Positions 22,322 to 35,770 of a stretch of DNA of 64,000 bases are shown here, one piece after another. Where the stretch lies: contig NW_023604295.1 of NCBI RefSeq assembly GCF_014898055.3, positions 63,947,730 to 64,011,729 of the forward strand, in the 5' to 3' direction. Positions within the stretch are counted from its first letter, which is position 1. Every line of letters starts with the position of its first letter. The position numbers and the translations under genes are program-made. The notes under the pieces are model-generated. The model saw only the letters and a list, made by a program, of their open reading frames with translations. It was not told where the DNA came from and searched no databases. The stretch is from Talpa occidentalis (lineage: Eukaryota; Chordata; Mammalia; Eulipotyphla; Talpidae).

Positions 22322-25300
22322 ATGACAAATACAGATGTTAACATATCAATATTAACTCTAAATGTAAATGGACTAAACTCTTCAATAAAAAGACACAGAG
22401 TTGCAGCCTGGATTAAGAAACAAAATCCAACCTTTTGCTGTCTCCAGGAAACACATTTAGCTACAAAAGATAAAAATAGGCTCAAAGTTAAAGGATGGAA
22501 AACAATCCTACAAGCAAATGGACCAAAAAAGAAAGCAGGAACAGCTATACTTATATCAGATAAAACAGATTTCAAACTCAAAAAGATAAAAAGAGACCCC
22601 AATGGTCACTACATTATGATCAAGGGGACAATACTTCAAGAAGAAATAACACTCATTAACATATACTCACCAAACGAAGGAGCACCAAAATATATCAGAC
22701 AACTGTTGTCCTCTCTGAAAACAGACATCAGAGAAAACACATATGTAGTGGGAGACTTCAACACACCACTATCAACAATGGATAGATCAACAAGACAAAA
22801 AATAAGTAAAGAAACCAAAGTTCTAAATAAGGACCTAGAGCAATTGGGCTTAACAGACATCTATAGAACACTAAACCCCAAAAAAACGGAGTACACATTT
22901 TTCTCAAGCGCCCACGGATCATTCTCCAGGATCGATCACATACTGGGGCACAAGACAAACATCAACAGATACACCAAGATTGAAATCATATCAACCATCT
23001 TTTCTGACCATGAAGGCATCAAACTAGAAATAAACCATAAAAAGAAGGCAAGGAACTTTCCTACCTCATGGAGATTAAAAACCACACTACTGGAAGACCA
23101 CTGGACTAATGAGGAGATCAAAGAAGAAATTAAAAAATTCTTTGAATTGAACGACAAGGAGGACACCAATATCCTAAATGTATGGGATGCAGCAAAAGCA
23201 GTAATAAGAGGAAAATATATAGCAATAGAAGCTCACATCAAGAAACAAGAAAGAACTCAAAGAAACAACCTAATCTGAAGCTCAAAGATCTAGAAAAAGA
23301 ACAACAAAAAAACCCCAAAACCAGTAGAAGAAAAGAAATAATAAAAACAAAAGCAGAAATAAATGAAATTGAAACTAAAAAAACAATCCAAAAGATCAAT
23401 GAAACCAAGAGCTGGTTCTTTGAAAAAATCAATAAAATAGACAAACCCCTAGCCAGGCTCACAAAGGAAAAAAGGGAGAAAGCACAAATAAACAGGATCA
23501 TCAATGAAAGAGGAGAAATCACAACGGACACAGCAGAAATCAAAAGAATAATCAGTAACTACTATGAACAGTTATATGGAAACAAGTTTAACAATCTAGA
23601 GGAGATGGACAAATTCCTACAACTCTACAATCACCCAAAGCTAGATAAAGAAGAAATAGAACACCTAAACAGACCAATTACAAGCAGCGAAATTGAAATG
23701 GTAATCAAAAACCTCCCCAAAAACAAAAGCCCAGGACCTGATGGATTTACAAATGAATTCTACCAAACAATCAGAGACGAATTAGTGCCTATCCTTCACA
23801 AACTCTTCCAAAAAATTGAGAAGGAAGGGACAACACCCAACACGTTCTATGAAGCCAACATTACACTAATACCAAAACCGAACAAGGACAACACAAAAAA
23901 GGAAAACTACAGGCCAATCTCCCTAATGAACACTGATGCAAAAATCCTCAATAAAATTTTAGCTATCAGAATCCAACAATGGATCCATAAGATAATTCAC
24001 CACGACCAATTAGGATTCATTCCAGGGACACAAGGATGGTTTAACATCCGAAAATCAATCAACGTTATCCAGCACATCAACAAAAAGAAATATAAAAACC
24101 ATATGATAATATCAATAGATGCTGAGAAAGCTTTCGACAAAGTGCAACACCCATTCATGATAAAAGCCCTTGAAATTCTTGGGATACAAGGAACATACCT
24201 CAACATCATAAAGACCATCTATGACAAGCCAACAGCCAGTATCATTCTCAATGGTGAAAAGCTGAAAGCAATTCCATTAAGATCTGGAACAAGACAAGGA
24301 TGTCCACTCTCACCACTGCTTTTCAATATAATACTGGAAGTCCTAGCCAGAGCAATAAGACAAGAGAAAGACATCCAAGGAATCCAAATAGGAAAAGAAG
24401 AAGTCAAACTATCACTATTTGCAGATGATATGATATTATACATAGAGAACCCCAAAAAGTCCACAGAAAAACTAATTCAACTCATCAGTCAGTTCAGTAA
24501 AGTGGCAGGATACAAAATCAACACGCAAAAGTCAGTAGCCTTCCTATACACAAACAATAAATCTGAAGAAGAAGAAATCAAAAAAACCATCCCTTTTTTT
24601 ATTGAAACAAAAAAATCAAATATTTGGGAATAAATCTAACAAAAGAGGTAAAGGACCTATACAAAGAAAACTATAAAACACTGTTAAAAGAAATAGAAGA
24701 AGACACAAAGAAATGGAAAGACATCCCCTGCTCATGGATTGGAAGAATAAACATTATTAAAATGGCCATCCTTTCAAAAGCAATATACAGATTCAATGCT
24801 ATTCCAATCAAAATTTCAATGTCATTCTTCAAAGAAATAGAACAATTATTGATGAAATTCATATGGAATCACAAAAAACCCCGAATAGCCAAAGCTCTCC
24901 TGAAAAAAAAAGAAGGGAATGGAGGCATCACACTCCCAGTCTTCAAACTCTACTACAAAGCCATAATCATCAAAACTGCATGGTATTGGAACAAGAACAG
25001 ACATACAGACCAATGGAATCGAATAGAAAATCCAGAAATAAACCCACAGATTTATGGTCAACTAATCTTTGACAAAGGAGCAAAGACTATGCATTGGAGC
25101 AAAGAAAGTTTGTTCAATAAATGGTGCTGGGAAAACTGGGTCGCTACATGCAAAAGAATGAAGCTTGACCACTACCTCACACCATACACAAAAATCAACT
25201 CAAAATGGATTAAAGAACTAGACATAAGACCTGAAACCATAAAATATATAGAAGGAAATATAGGCGAAACACTACGTGATTTGCACATCAAAGACATCTT

Positions 25301-26147
25301 TACAGACATATCACCCAAAGCACTGATAGTGAAGGCAAAGATAAACAGCTGGGACTACATCAAATTAAATAGCTTCTGCACAGCAAAAGAGACAATAACA
25401 AAAACAAAGAGAAACCCCACCAACTGGGAGAACATTTTTGCACCCAACACTAATGATAAAGGACTGATCACAAAAATCTGCAAAGAGCTGACGAGACTCA
25501 ACAACAACAAAGAAAATAATCCAGTCAAAAAATGGGCAGAAGAGCTAAAAAGAAACTTCTCTGAAGAGGAAATGCAAATGGCCAACAGGCATATGAAAAA
25601 ATGTTCAACATCACTTGTCATCAGGGAAATGCAAATCAAAACTACCATGAGATACCATCTTACACCAGTGAGAATGGCACATATTAAAAAAACTAGCAAC
25701 AACAAATGTTGGCGAGGTTGTGGAGAAAATGGAACTCTTCTGCACTGTTGGTGGGAGTGCAAACTGGTCCAACCACTATGGAAAGCTGTGTGGAGATTTC
25801 TGGACCTACTAAATATAGAACTTCCATATGATCCAGCAATTCCACTCCTAGGTATTTACCCAAAAGACACAGAAACATCAATTCCAAAGAGCACCTGCAC
25901 CCCTATGTTTACAGCAGCACTGTTTACAATAGCTAAGCTTTGGAAACAACCCAAATGCCAAAAAATAGATGACTGGATCAAGAAGATGTGGTACATATAT
26001 ACCATGGAATATTACTCAGCATTCAAAAAAGATAAACACATGCAATTTGCAGCAACATGGATGGCGCTGGAAGGGATTATGCTCAGCAAAATAAGCCAAA
26101 AAGAAAAAGAAAAATACCGGATGGTCTCACTCATAACAGGAATCTAG
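22322..26147 (+). pseudogene. L1 ORF2 endonuclease/reverse transcriptase gene, two frameshifts
   Basis: ORF2p nicks target DNA and reverse-transcribes L1 RNA. Total span is about 1,275 codons, the normal length. Segment 1 (22322-23278) is the APE-like endonuclease with LTLNVNGLNS, LQETHL, VVGDFNTPLS, RIDHILG and FSDHEGIKL motifs, so the catalytic Asn/Glu/Asp/His positions look kept. It stops after RTQRNNLI: one base is missing near 23270-23275 compared with the copy at 39.7 kb ('aatcgcgaag'). Segment 2 (about 23273-24633) is the RT, with the FADD catalytic motif at 24418-24429. A second frameshift lies in T/A homopolymers at about 24590-24625. Segment 3 (24624-26147) carries the C-terminal Cys/His region (C, C, H, C between 25707 and 25760). 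Confidence 0.97.
24418..24429 (+). other. RT catalytic FADD motif in L1 ORF2
   Basis: tttgcagatgat encodes Phe-Ala-Asp-Asp in frame with segment 2 of ORF2, the metal-binding pair of the reverse transcriptase active site. Confidence 0.95.
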
Positions 26148-26355
26148 AAAACTTAAATAAGGGACCAGGAAAATGAATAACTTTAAGAAAGTGAAAATCA
26201 AAATCAACAAAAAACTATGAACCAGAGACACTTTTAGGGGGGTGGGGGCGGGAGGGGAGGGATTGGGTCAGAATGGGGGGGCTGCAATTGTATGGGGAAT
26301 ATAACAATAAAATTTATTATTTAAAAAAAAAAACAAAACAACAACAACAACAAAA
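26148..26355 (+). other. L1 3'UTR and A-rich tail
   Basis: Short 3'UTR with a G-rich polypurine tract (about 26236-26280, G-runs of 4-7), typical of mammalian L1. AATAAA lies at 26306-26311, then an A-tail interrupted by (CAA)n from about 26333. The tail ends at the right TSD. Confidence 0.92.
26306..26311 (+). terminator. L1 polyadenylation signal AATAAA
   Basis: AATAAA about 10-15 bases before the A-tail of the full-length L1. Confidence 0.85.
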
Positions 26356-26371
26356 AAAAAGTCTTGGACTT

Positions 26372-27649
26372 ACATATAGAAATTTACTTCTAAATAAACT
26401 ATTATTATGGGAAATATTCCAATAGTACTACATGTTAAAAACAATTACTGATTTAGAACAAATCACACATGTTTTACATATCATACCCTCTGATCATCAA
26501 TTCTAACTATATTTTAATCTTTTTTATGGTATTTAAATTGCATGTTAAATTTATACAAAGTAGAGTCAAAGTCTACTGTTGCTCTTACTATTATAAAAGA
26601 CCCTTAAATCCTAACAAACATCAATCTCAAAGTGATATTTAAACTTACCCCATTTAATGGATATGTCTTCCATCCTAGTTCTCCCAGCACAGTTGTTGTA
26701 TCAAGCAACACAACTGGAATTAAAGAAATAAAAAAAAAAAACTTGCATGAATTTCTCAATTGATGAAAAAATCTATCAGTTATTTAAGTCATTAATGTCA
26801 ACCTTAGTATTATTTAGCACTTTAGCAGTATTAAATTGTATTACTTACTTTGAAATTATTTGTATATAATAAATGTTAATGCAGAATACCTAATGATAAA
26901 ATAGATGAGGTAGTTATAGGCTAACATAAAATATATAGTATGTGCTTAACAATGCTAAATGAACTGGATCAGCAATTAAGTCAGGCTAATGTTGTAGGAC
27001 ATGTCTAAAAGGATTTCACAGATACAAATTGAGCTGGGATAGGATGAGGTGGCCTTTAATTAGATGTGATGAGAAATACTTTTTTTCCTTTATAAATAAG
27101 ACCTTCTATTAAGTAACTGAGCTGTGACTAAATAAGTTGTCAGTGTTGCAGGAGGGACTAGGAGTGGGGATAATTTTGGGCAAGCAGGACAATTACAAAA
27201 GAGGATAGAATGGGGGGAACAGTAAGTGAGGATTTTTGTAGGTTTTTTTTTTTTCCCCTTCAAATAAATAGGTCAGGCCCATGATTCAACCAATCTTTAC
27301 TTTTAACTATTATACCTCCAACCCCAAGAAGCTAGTAGACCACGGGCCACAGTCAGAAATAATGCTTTGGTATGTTATCAAAAATTTTTAGTAGTTCTTC
27401 ATCTACTTAAGAATTTTTTTTCTATATATATAAGTACTTTAAAAATATGCTATTGGGAGTATTATTTAGATTCTGTTGTTTGGTATCTACCATAAGGATT
27501 CCATAGTTTTATTTTACTCCCTGATATCTTATTGATTTTTACATATGAAATTTGCTTAAACTTTTGGGATAATCTCTACTTATTGTTTGCAGAATATTCT
27601 TTTACTACTTTTAAAATTTATTCACTAAACATGCATTTGTAAAGCAGCT
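26372..27649. other. unassigned AT-rich DNA
   Basis: No gene seen. A slightly less AT-rich patch at 26990-27240 ('gagctgggataggatgaggt') may be an old relic that I cannot place. Confidence 0.45.
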
Positions 27650-28725
27650 ATTTTTTATTTTTATTGTAGAAAATTGTCAAATATTTCAAAATGTAACAAA
27701 AAAGTACAATATATCTCCATGTACTCACACCTCAGCTTTAATAATTACCTAATTATATATTACAGTGCACTGATATTCCCCTCTAAATTTTTTAACCTAT
27801 AATTACCCCCATTATATTTGCTCTCATTAGATTCATTGAGGTATGATTTACATACGATAAAATCAACACTTTTAAAATGTAAATTTCTATGAACTGTGAC
27901 AAACCCCTCCATCCATGTAGATAATACTATAATCAAACTATAGAATATTTCCATTAACTCCACAATTTTCTTTGAAATTCTTTTAATAAATCCCTTCCAC
28001 TCCACAGCCCCTGGCAACAACTAAGCTGACTTCTGTCCCTGTGGTTATGCCTTTCCTAAAATATCAAAGGAAGGAAAACATACAGTATGTAGCCTTTCAT
28101 GTAGTATAATGCATCTGAGGTTCATCATTGCTATTGTATATCTCAATAGTTTCTTTTTATTGCTTAAAAGTATTCTTTTGTACAGAATTCCCTCCTTTAT
28201 AGGCTATTTCTAGTGGGACGTTATAAACAAAGTCACTATAAACTTCCATATACAGATTTTTATATGAACTGGTGCTTTTATTTCTCCATAGTGAATACCT
28301 AGGAGTGTAATTTTGGGGTTGTATGGAGAATATTTCTTTTAACAAACTGTCAAACTGTACATCAACACAGCTTTGAAGTGTTCTAGTCCCATTAGCAGAC
28401 TATATGATTTTCAAATTGCTTCACACCAGGACTTGGTATTGTCTAGTTGTTGCTTTTGTTTTTGTTTTTTTTCTTTTTAAGGCATTCAAACAGGTGTGCA
28501 ATCATCTCACTGTTTTAATATGTTCCCTAATGACTATGCAATTATTTTTTTCACTATTTAAAATCTAACTGACTGAGAAAAAACTAGGTTGTTCTTGCCA
28601 CATTTTAGATTTTTCCTTATTATGAGATATCATTATCATGGTTCTCCCTATTCTTTGTATTTTCTGAAATGGTAGATAAATTTAGTGGCTTGGTCAGATT
28701 TAGCATGCATTTATCTTATTTTTGT
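27650..28725 (-). mobile_element. ancient L1 (L1M-type) 3' portion, reverse strand
   Basis: Reverse-strand L1M landmarks in order: 'tcattgaggtatgatttaca', 'ccactccacagcccctggca', 'gttatgcctttcctaaaata', 'gtgaatacctaggagtgtaa' and 'caaactgtcaaactgtacat'. It is heavily diverged with no usable frame. Boundaries are approximate. Confidence 0.8.
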
Positions 28726-29696
28726 AATACTAATTCTTAAGTGGTGTTTTGTAGTCCTTATGCCAGAAAACAAGGAGTATGTGTTTCATGTCAAAAGGAC
28801 TTGGAACCAGCTTGCAGAGGCTTCCACAAAAGGTTAATGACTACAAGGGATTGAAACACTTCAAAAATGCTTAATCTCTTACATATATAATGATAAAATA
28901 TACCTACTGATCACTTTTGCAGACTACTAAGAAAGCCACATTTTAAGAACAGGTAAGTTACCTGAAAAGAATCAAACATTTATTTTGTATTTTTCTATAT
29001 GAGCTATTTCTGAGTAAAATAATAGTTAATGAAGGAACATTTATCTTATTGAAATATTCCCATTAATAAATGAAGAATGAAGGACCATTTTCTACTCCTA
29101 ATGAATTAATATATTTAGCTAATGGTCTGCAAAGGATGTTAACATCACAAAAAGAGATAAAAAGGAGACATAAAAGGCTAGGGTTTTTAAAAGGCTTCCC
29201 TTTATAATTTCACTGAGTCCATATTAACATATTTAATAAAAAATTTCAATAAATCTGGAAGTAACAGACAGAAAGCACAATAGGGAATACACACACACGT
29301 TCACAATTTATACACAAATGCACAAATATTTGACATCTTGATTCATTCAATATAACCAAAAAAGCCACGTTAGAGAAAAAAGCTGAATTATAATTAATAA
29401 CTAATTAAAATGAATATTCAAAGCTACAAGCATATTTTGTTACCAAATTAAAGCTGTTTTTACTTTTTTTTATTTTCAGCATATAGTATTGAAAAGAATT
29501 CAGAAACATGTAATACTGGTATCTACTTTTGGGCAATGAAAAGCTGAATGTCACTTATCTAGCACATTTATTTTTTTTGAATACATCATTATTTTCCTAG
29601 CAGCCTGGTAAAGGAGTAACACTAATTCACAGACACTGTAAGATGGACTTTCCACATATTATCTTCTTTACATAATCTGTACATGGTCATATAAAT
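28726..29696. other. unassigned AT-rich DNA
   Basis: No gene or known repeat recognised. A short (CA)n occurs at about 29290-29298. Confidence 0.5.
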
Positions 29697-29711
29697 TGTT
29701 TGAATTTTTTT

Positions 29712-29973
29712 TAAAAGATTTATTTTCATTTATACAAGAACTGGGGTACAGTCCAGATGCGTGGGAGGGTGAGAAGATTCACCAGAGACAGAGCCAGAAA
29801 CAGAACAGGCAGACTGACTGAAATACACTGCTAAGGGGAGCAGCAGGTGACACAGGAGAGGTCTGCTCACCATGTGGTTTACTCCGAGGCCAGTGGGGAT
29901 CGAACAGGCACTGCAGAGGCTGCGGACAGCCTCACAGTGCTGCGCTTAACTGCCTGCGCCACCAGGGAGGCCC
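29712..29973 (-). mobile_element. tRNA-derived SINE, older type, reverse strand
   Basis: Reversed tail, then 'caagaactggggtacagtcc', body, and a head ending CGCCACCAGGGAGGCCC. This type has 'ctgtaccccag' near the 3' end instead of 'ctgtacccag'. The TSD is imperfect, tgttt(g/t)aattttttt, at about 29697-29711 and 29974-29988, consistent with greater age. Confidence 0.93.
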
Positions 29974-30124
29974 TGTTTTAATTTTTTTAAATATCCAATT
30001 TATAGATGAGAAAACTGTGGCTCAGATAAGTTAATTTTTCTCGAGGTCACAAAGCGATTGTTTCATATTCCAACTAGGGAGATTAATGCTAGCATGTTCT
30101 TAAAAAAAAAAAAAAAAAACTTTA

Positions 30125-30382
30125 TGGCCTCCCTGGTGGCGCAAGGGTAACCGTTAAGACGCAGCCTACGGGGCTTTCCCCAGCCACTGCAGCACAAGTT
30201 TGATCCTGACCAGGGAGCACCCCACATGCTGCTGCAGACCTCTCCTGACTCACCCATTGCTACCCTCAGCAGTGTGCTTCAGTCAATCTGCCTGTTCTGT
30301 TCCCCACTATGTCTCTGGTGAATCCTTTCACCCTCTACACCTCTGGTCTGTACCCCAGTTCTTGTATGTATAAATAATCTTG
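30125..30382 (+). mobile_element. tRNA-derived SINE, older type
   Basis: Head 'ggcctccctggtggcgcaag' with 'taaccgttaagacgcagcct', a different tRNA-like head from the younger type ('ggttgagcgctgggttgcga'). The body ends 'tctgtaccccagttcttgta'. The flanking aaaaaaactttа-type repeat (30113-30124 and about 30383-30394) is a low-complexity TSD. Confidence 0.93.
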
Positions 30383-30394
30383 AAAAAAACTTTA

Positions 30395-32427
30395 AAACTT
30401 TAAAATGTTTTTTTAAGAACATTTAGAAACTTTAAATGTTTTTTTGAAAGTGTATTCTTTCTACCTTTTTAAGTTTGAATATAAAACTTCATTGTTTTTT
30501 TTTGGTCAATGCAATGATACCACTATTTCTACTGCTGAAATATTTCACATCTTTTTACACTAGCTTTTTCAACAATGATTTCTAAAAAAAAAAAAATATG
30601 CAAGCATTACCTATAAATCATGCAATTTAAATCAAAGAGATACTGGAGCAGACTATCTCAAAATTCCTAATATGAATTGAAGTCTACTAACAGAGATTTG
30701 TTTTTCATAGATTACACATATAAATTATGACAAATTAGTCGACTGACAATTAATTTAAAGACATATTTATAAAAACTGGTTCTTAATATTTATAATTTAT
30801 AAACTGAAGTTATTCATTTTAAAACAAATGAAAAATATGTATATACCTACAACAATATAGATGCTTAGGAAGAATATTTTTCATTTCTTAGCTTCAAGAA
30901 ACAAGAGTTACATAAGTTTCCTCACTAAACTGCAATCATACCTTTTAAAAATTCATAAAAACTGTAAAATTTCAAATTTGCATTCCACATAAGAGAATGA
31001 TATATTGATTATTATAATAACACTGAGGATTTTAGAGATGTTTAGTATCATTAAATACAATAAATTGTAAATTTTATCATTGTTTTATTTAGAAAACCCC
31101 CACAAATTCAGATTTTTCAGGCACACTAACTACATTGAACCCAGCAAGGTGAGAGCTCCTCCTGCTGGCTTTAAACAAAAGTTATCTAGTCCCTACCAGA
31201 GTATAAAAATACTATAAACTTGAAGGGAAAAAAATCAACATTAACTTCAGTAAAAGCCAATAAATTTTTATTGTTAATTTAATAGCAATGTTATGGCAAT
31301 ATTAATACCTACTATGTATTTAAGGAGTTCACATGAAAATATAATTTAATTTATATAATAATAAGGGATTGAATAAGCCAAGTAATAAAACAGAAGTTGT
31401 AGTAGTACAATGGCTGTATCAAAATAAAGCTTTGAAAATGTTTATTTAATAAACAACAATTTTTCACCTTTTTAATAAAATATTTTTTAATAATTTCTCT
31501 TGCAAACATTTTAAAAATTCATGTGTTCCATGAAGCTATCAAATGATAAAGACAAGGTTGATAGCATGGGATTAAACATGAGAGTAATGAGTAAATTTCC
31601 TGTACTTTAATAATTCACCAAGTCTTAATAAGCATTCCTTTAGTAAACTTAAGGAATATTAATTTTACAACAACATAGATTTATAACATATTACAGAATA
31701 TAATCTTTATTCCAACTGCACAATAAAAACAGGAAGACTTTATAGATTATTTGAAAAAGATAAACAAGAAAGAGATCAATCAACCCACTAAGAAAGCAGT
31801 TATTCTTTCAGTACAATTTTGTTGTAAAAATAGAAGTACATGAATTACATCCAAAAGTTTATCATGATTTTTGAAAGCTCAGGCAACAGTAAATTCAGGT
31901 TTGAGTTTTTTCTCCAATAGAGTCTGCAAAACAAGGCAAGGCATTTCTTGCTAAAATCAATTGATAAAGAGAATTTATTGCACAATTAAAGCCCAGAAAG
32001 GTAAAGGAGGTTACTGAATCGCTTGGTAACAACATTGTAGTTAAAGCTTTTAATAGTTAATTCCATGTTCCATTAACTGTAATACATGCTATTACTTCCC
32101 AAAAGTTTAAACAAACAATAAAAGGCATGTGAGAGTGTGTGTGTGTGATTTCAGCAGTACTCTATTTGAATATCATCCTGTTTAGATAACCACTTTACAC
32201 TGAAAATCAGGTTATCACATTAACTAATCTAGTTTTGATTGACAAAAATCTGTATGCTCTGGGCATCTACCCTGATATAGATTCAGAATCAACATTTAAT
32301 TCCTAAAAATATCAAACATAAATTGCTTTATACAAATATAGGACTATTATGTTGACCCCTCATAAGTCCCTTATAGAGTGGCATTATTTTTCAGACAACC
32401 TTTTCCCAAAGAGGATCACTCCTTCTT
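30395..32427. other. unassigned, very AT-rich DNA
   Basis: About 2 kb of single-copy-looking sequence with no gene, RNA or repeat family I can support. There is a (TG)n at about 32135-32150. Confidence 0.5.
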
Positions 32428-32445
32428 AAAAATAACAAAACTTTT

Positions 32446-32708
32446 GGGCCTCCCCAGTGGCGCAGCGGTTGAGCACTGGGTTGCAAAGGCGCCCGCGGCC
32501 TCTGAAGAACCGGTTTGATCCCCAGCCACTGGCAAGGGTCCCACATGGCATGCAGACCTCTCCTGCCGCCCGCTGCTCCCCTCAGCAGTGTACTTCATCA
32601 GTCCTGCTCTGCTCTCCCATCTGGCTCTGGTGAATTATCTCACCCTCCTGGGCTTCTGACTGTATCCAGTGCTTGTATAAAATAAATAAATAAATGTTTA
32701 AAAAAAAT
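32446..32708 (+). mobile_element. tRNA-derived SINE, full-length, short-form centre
   Basis: Head GGGCCTCCCCAGTGGCGCAG, B-box GGTTTGATCCC (one change), short centre 'gccactggcaagggtcccac', (AAAT)n and A-tail. TSD aaaataacaaaactttt lies at 32429-32445 and 32709-32725. Confidence 0.97.
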
Positions 32709-32725
32709 AAAATAACAAAACTTTT

Positions 32726-33393
32726 ATCTAGAAACCAAAATCAGTATCTGTACCCAGTAGCGTTTTACTGTGTCATGGCTTTCTTTTTGTTGTGTTGCTT
32801 ATTTTTAATATAGGTGTTGTCTCTGATTAAACTTTTCTATCCCACATAAGACACTGGAAATCTCATTTAAAATATAATAGAGGGAAAAAAAAAAAAACAG
32901 GTGAACCAAATACAACAAAAATAAACTTCTGGATTATAAGAAAAATTGGTATTTACCAGATGGGAAAGTGGTTAAAAAATAATTTAAAAAATATAAAGTA
33001 ACACAGACATGGTGATGTTAGTTTTTTCTCAAAATTAGAAAACAAAATCATACCCTTCAACATGCTCTTTTTTAAAATCATGTTCAACCTCTCTGTCCCA
33101 TCTGGAAAACCTTCATTCTTTTTTATTTCAGATGAAAAATAAACTATAATAACCAGAAATTATTTTCTTTTTCTATTTCCTTAGATAGAAAAAGGCAAAA
33201 AATCATTTAGTTTTTATTTAAAAAGCAGGTTATACATTAGAATAAGAACTACCACTGAAAACATCATCAAATTAATTAATATTTAATCTTTGATGAAAAA
33301 TATAAGTCATGTTTATCCTCACCTCCACATATTGCTATTTATCTCTAACCTTTCTATTATTATGCTGATTGACACAGCTTTATTTGCATCAGT
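32726..33393. other. unassigned AT-rich DNA
   Basis: No gene or repeat family recognised. It contains an A-run at about 32885-32898. Confidence 0.5.
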
Positions 33394-33408
33394 CTCATAA
33401 TCATTTCT

Positions 33409-33676
33409 TTTTTTTTTTAAAGATTTATTTATTTATTTATACAATCACTGGGGTACAGTCAGAAGCGCAGGAGGGTGAGAGAATTCACCAGAGCCAGAGC
33501 GGAGAGCAGAACAGGCAGACTGACAAAGTACACTGCTGAGGGGAGCAGCGGGCAGCAGGAGAGGTCTGTGCGCCATATGGGACCCTCACCCGGTGGCCGG
33601 GGATTGAACCGGCGCTGCAGAGGCTGAGGGCAGATTTGCAACCCAGCATTCATCCGCTGCGCCACCGTGGAGGCCC
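33409..33676 (-). mobile_element. tRNA-derived SINE, full-length, reverse strand
   Basis: (ATTT)n reversed tail, body, short centre, and a head ending GCGCCACCGTGGAGGCCC. TSD ctcataatcatttct at 33394-33408 against ctcataattatttct at 33677-33691 (one difference). Confidence 0.96.
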
Positions 33677-33691
33677 CTCATAATTATTTCT

Positions 33692-35753
33692 AAAGCCGAC
33701 CAATAGATAGAAGGACAAACCATGGAGACAGGCAGGGAGAACCCAGGTGTAGATATGATCCATTAAAAGGCCAGCGAATAAGGTCATTAAGCTGTAGCAA
33801 TGAGTCACCTAACAAAGCCTTGGCTCCCCCAAATTATTCAGTTATTTCTATGGTGATAAGTAAAATTAAAGGAAAGTTGGCATGTTCCTAATTAATAGCA
33901 GTATGTAATTCTTCCATCTTGATATTTTGGGTACTTTGATCTCTAAATAAATGAACAGGTTTCATTGAGGATCTTACTATTTCCATTTTTTTTCAATCAC
34001 AAAGAAGTTTAAATGGATAGAAAAAAAGACTACTTTATAGTCTTATTTTGAATAAATATTCTAAATTTCTCATCTCCCAGACACTCATAGCATTTATACC
34101 CCATTTAGCCCTACTTAACCTGCTCCCATTATTTACACAGTATCAGAGATTCACTCTGACTTCCTCTTTTCTCCTTACATTTCTCACTTTTCTTTCAAAG
34201 GCTTTGGACACTCCATTATTTTTGGAAGAATACTGTGAAACTCAATGCTTGAAATGCGCAGAAACTCATTGTTTTATAGCTCCGGTAAAAGAGACCATAA
34301 CTACTTATTTGAAAATCTTATCTACAATATAAGGGCCATCTCTATGAAAAACTACTTTATATAAAGGACAGTTTTAAAAAACTACTGCAACCTTACACTT
34401 AAAAAAAAATGTTTTTGCATTGAGAAGGGAATAAAAGACTATATTCCCACTTATTAGAATTTTTGTGTCAACCCACATGCCGTATTTATTCAAACATGTA
34501 AATCGCAAAACAGATTAAAATGCCCTTATTCAGAAGGTGCAGACAAAGAAAGGCTACAGCTATTTAGTAGACTGTGTAGAATTAAATTGCTATTCCAAAA
34601 GGGCAGACATCCAATATCACATCAACATCACCATCAAAACTGTCAGTAATTGGACCACTTATCTCAGTTTCTATAAAAGTGCCAAAGAATGAATAGGTTG
34701 TAGAAATGTGTTCTAGTAGTCCACAGGAAGGGAAATAATAATTTTCTACCTAAAGGATACTGCCTAAAATAATTACAAATAGAAGAAATATCTGCTAAAT
34801 TTGTCAGGAGTGACAGTATGTTTTACTTAGATTGGGAGTTAAAAAAATTAAAGTAAACATTTTTGTAATCCAGACTTAAGTCATTCACAATAAAATATTA
34901 TCTAGTAACCATCTTAATTGTACGGTCACAAATTTGAGAAAAACACATATTAAACAACCTTGAAAGGATATTATCTTTAACCCATTGAAATTAAGGCACA
35001 AAAAATGAATTATGGACAAATTATTATTATTGTAATTTAACAACTATTTCTGCTATCAGAGTATGAGTTTCTCCAGGACAAGGCATGTGGATGTGCATGT
35101 TCACATATGTGTGCATATGTTGAAAAAAATGAATCTATGAATGAATAAATGAAATGAATAGAAGGAAACATAGGCAAGAAACTCATGTCTTGGAAACAAA
35201 AAAAATTTCTCAATAAACTATTGAAAAAGCACTGCAGGATTATTGGGAAGGCTGGCACTAGATGAAAGTTAAATGGCCATTATGTTTAGTCTGCAATGGA
35301 CAAGGTCAAAGGCTATTCACATATGATCTCTCTGAAATGTCACTAAGAGACAAAAGGGTCTTCAAGAAAAATAAAGTCAATGTAGGAAATTACTTTGAGC
35401 ACAGAATGAATTATGAGAAGATAAACTTTTTCTTTGGAAACAAACATGTATCTTGATGTACTCTTCTCTGCTCTTCCATAGCCCCCAACCCTTCATCAAG
35501 GAATAACCTCAAGAATTCCTGCTTTCAGCCTAAACCCTGTGTATCTATAGCATCGCTATCAGTATGCACGTTTCAAACTATCTCCCTCCTATCTGCTGTC
35601 ACACTGAAAGTATCCATCATATCCAGAAAAACCCTTAGGACCTCGTAGCATAGCTAAAATCACAACACACAGGCAGTTCCTCATAGAAATAAGTTGAAAT
35701 AAAATACATAAAATTCAAACTTCTATCATATCCAAATAAATAACCCACTGTTT
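33692..35753. other. unassigned AT-rich DNA
   Basis: No gene seen. The frame at 34048-34332 (94 codons) and that at 35262-35456 lack any family signature and have no supporting context. 'tgtgcatgttcacatatgtg' near 35093 is a degenerate (TG)n. Confidence 0.45.
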
Positions 35754-35770
35754 CAATTGCATCATTTTCT

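Larger units (their letters stand above)
19797..26355 (+). mobile_element. full-length L1 retrotransposon, young but disabled
   Basis: About 6.56 kb. It comprises a CpG-rich 5'UTR (19797-21218), ORF1 (21219-22243), a 78-bp inter-ORF gap with an A-run, ORF2 (22322-26147) and a 3'UTR with a G-rich tract and AATAAA. It ends in an A-rich tail with AAC interruptions. A perfect 16-bp TSD aaaaagtcttggactt lies at 19781-19796 and 26356-26371. The intact TSD, retained CpGs and near-open frames point to recent insertion. ORF1 has one and ORF2 two frameshifts, so the copy cannot make both proteins and is not autonomous. Confidence 0.98.

Noticed and set aside
22228..22602. Antisense frames across L1 ORF2 and ORF1 (for example 124-174 codons on the strand opposite the ORFs)
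   Set aside because: A-rich sense strands give T-rich antisense codons with few stops. These are shadows of the L1 genes.
34048..34332. 94-codon forward frame as a coding exon
   Set aside because: Hydrophobic, low-complexity content, no splice or family evidence, and surrounded by non-coding AT-rich DNA.
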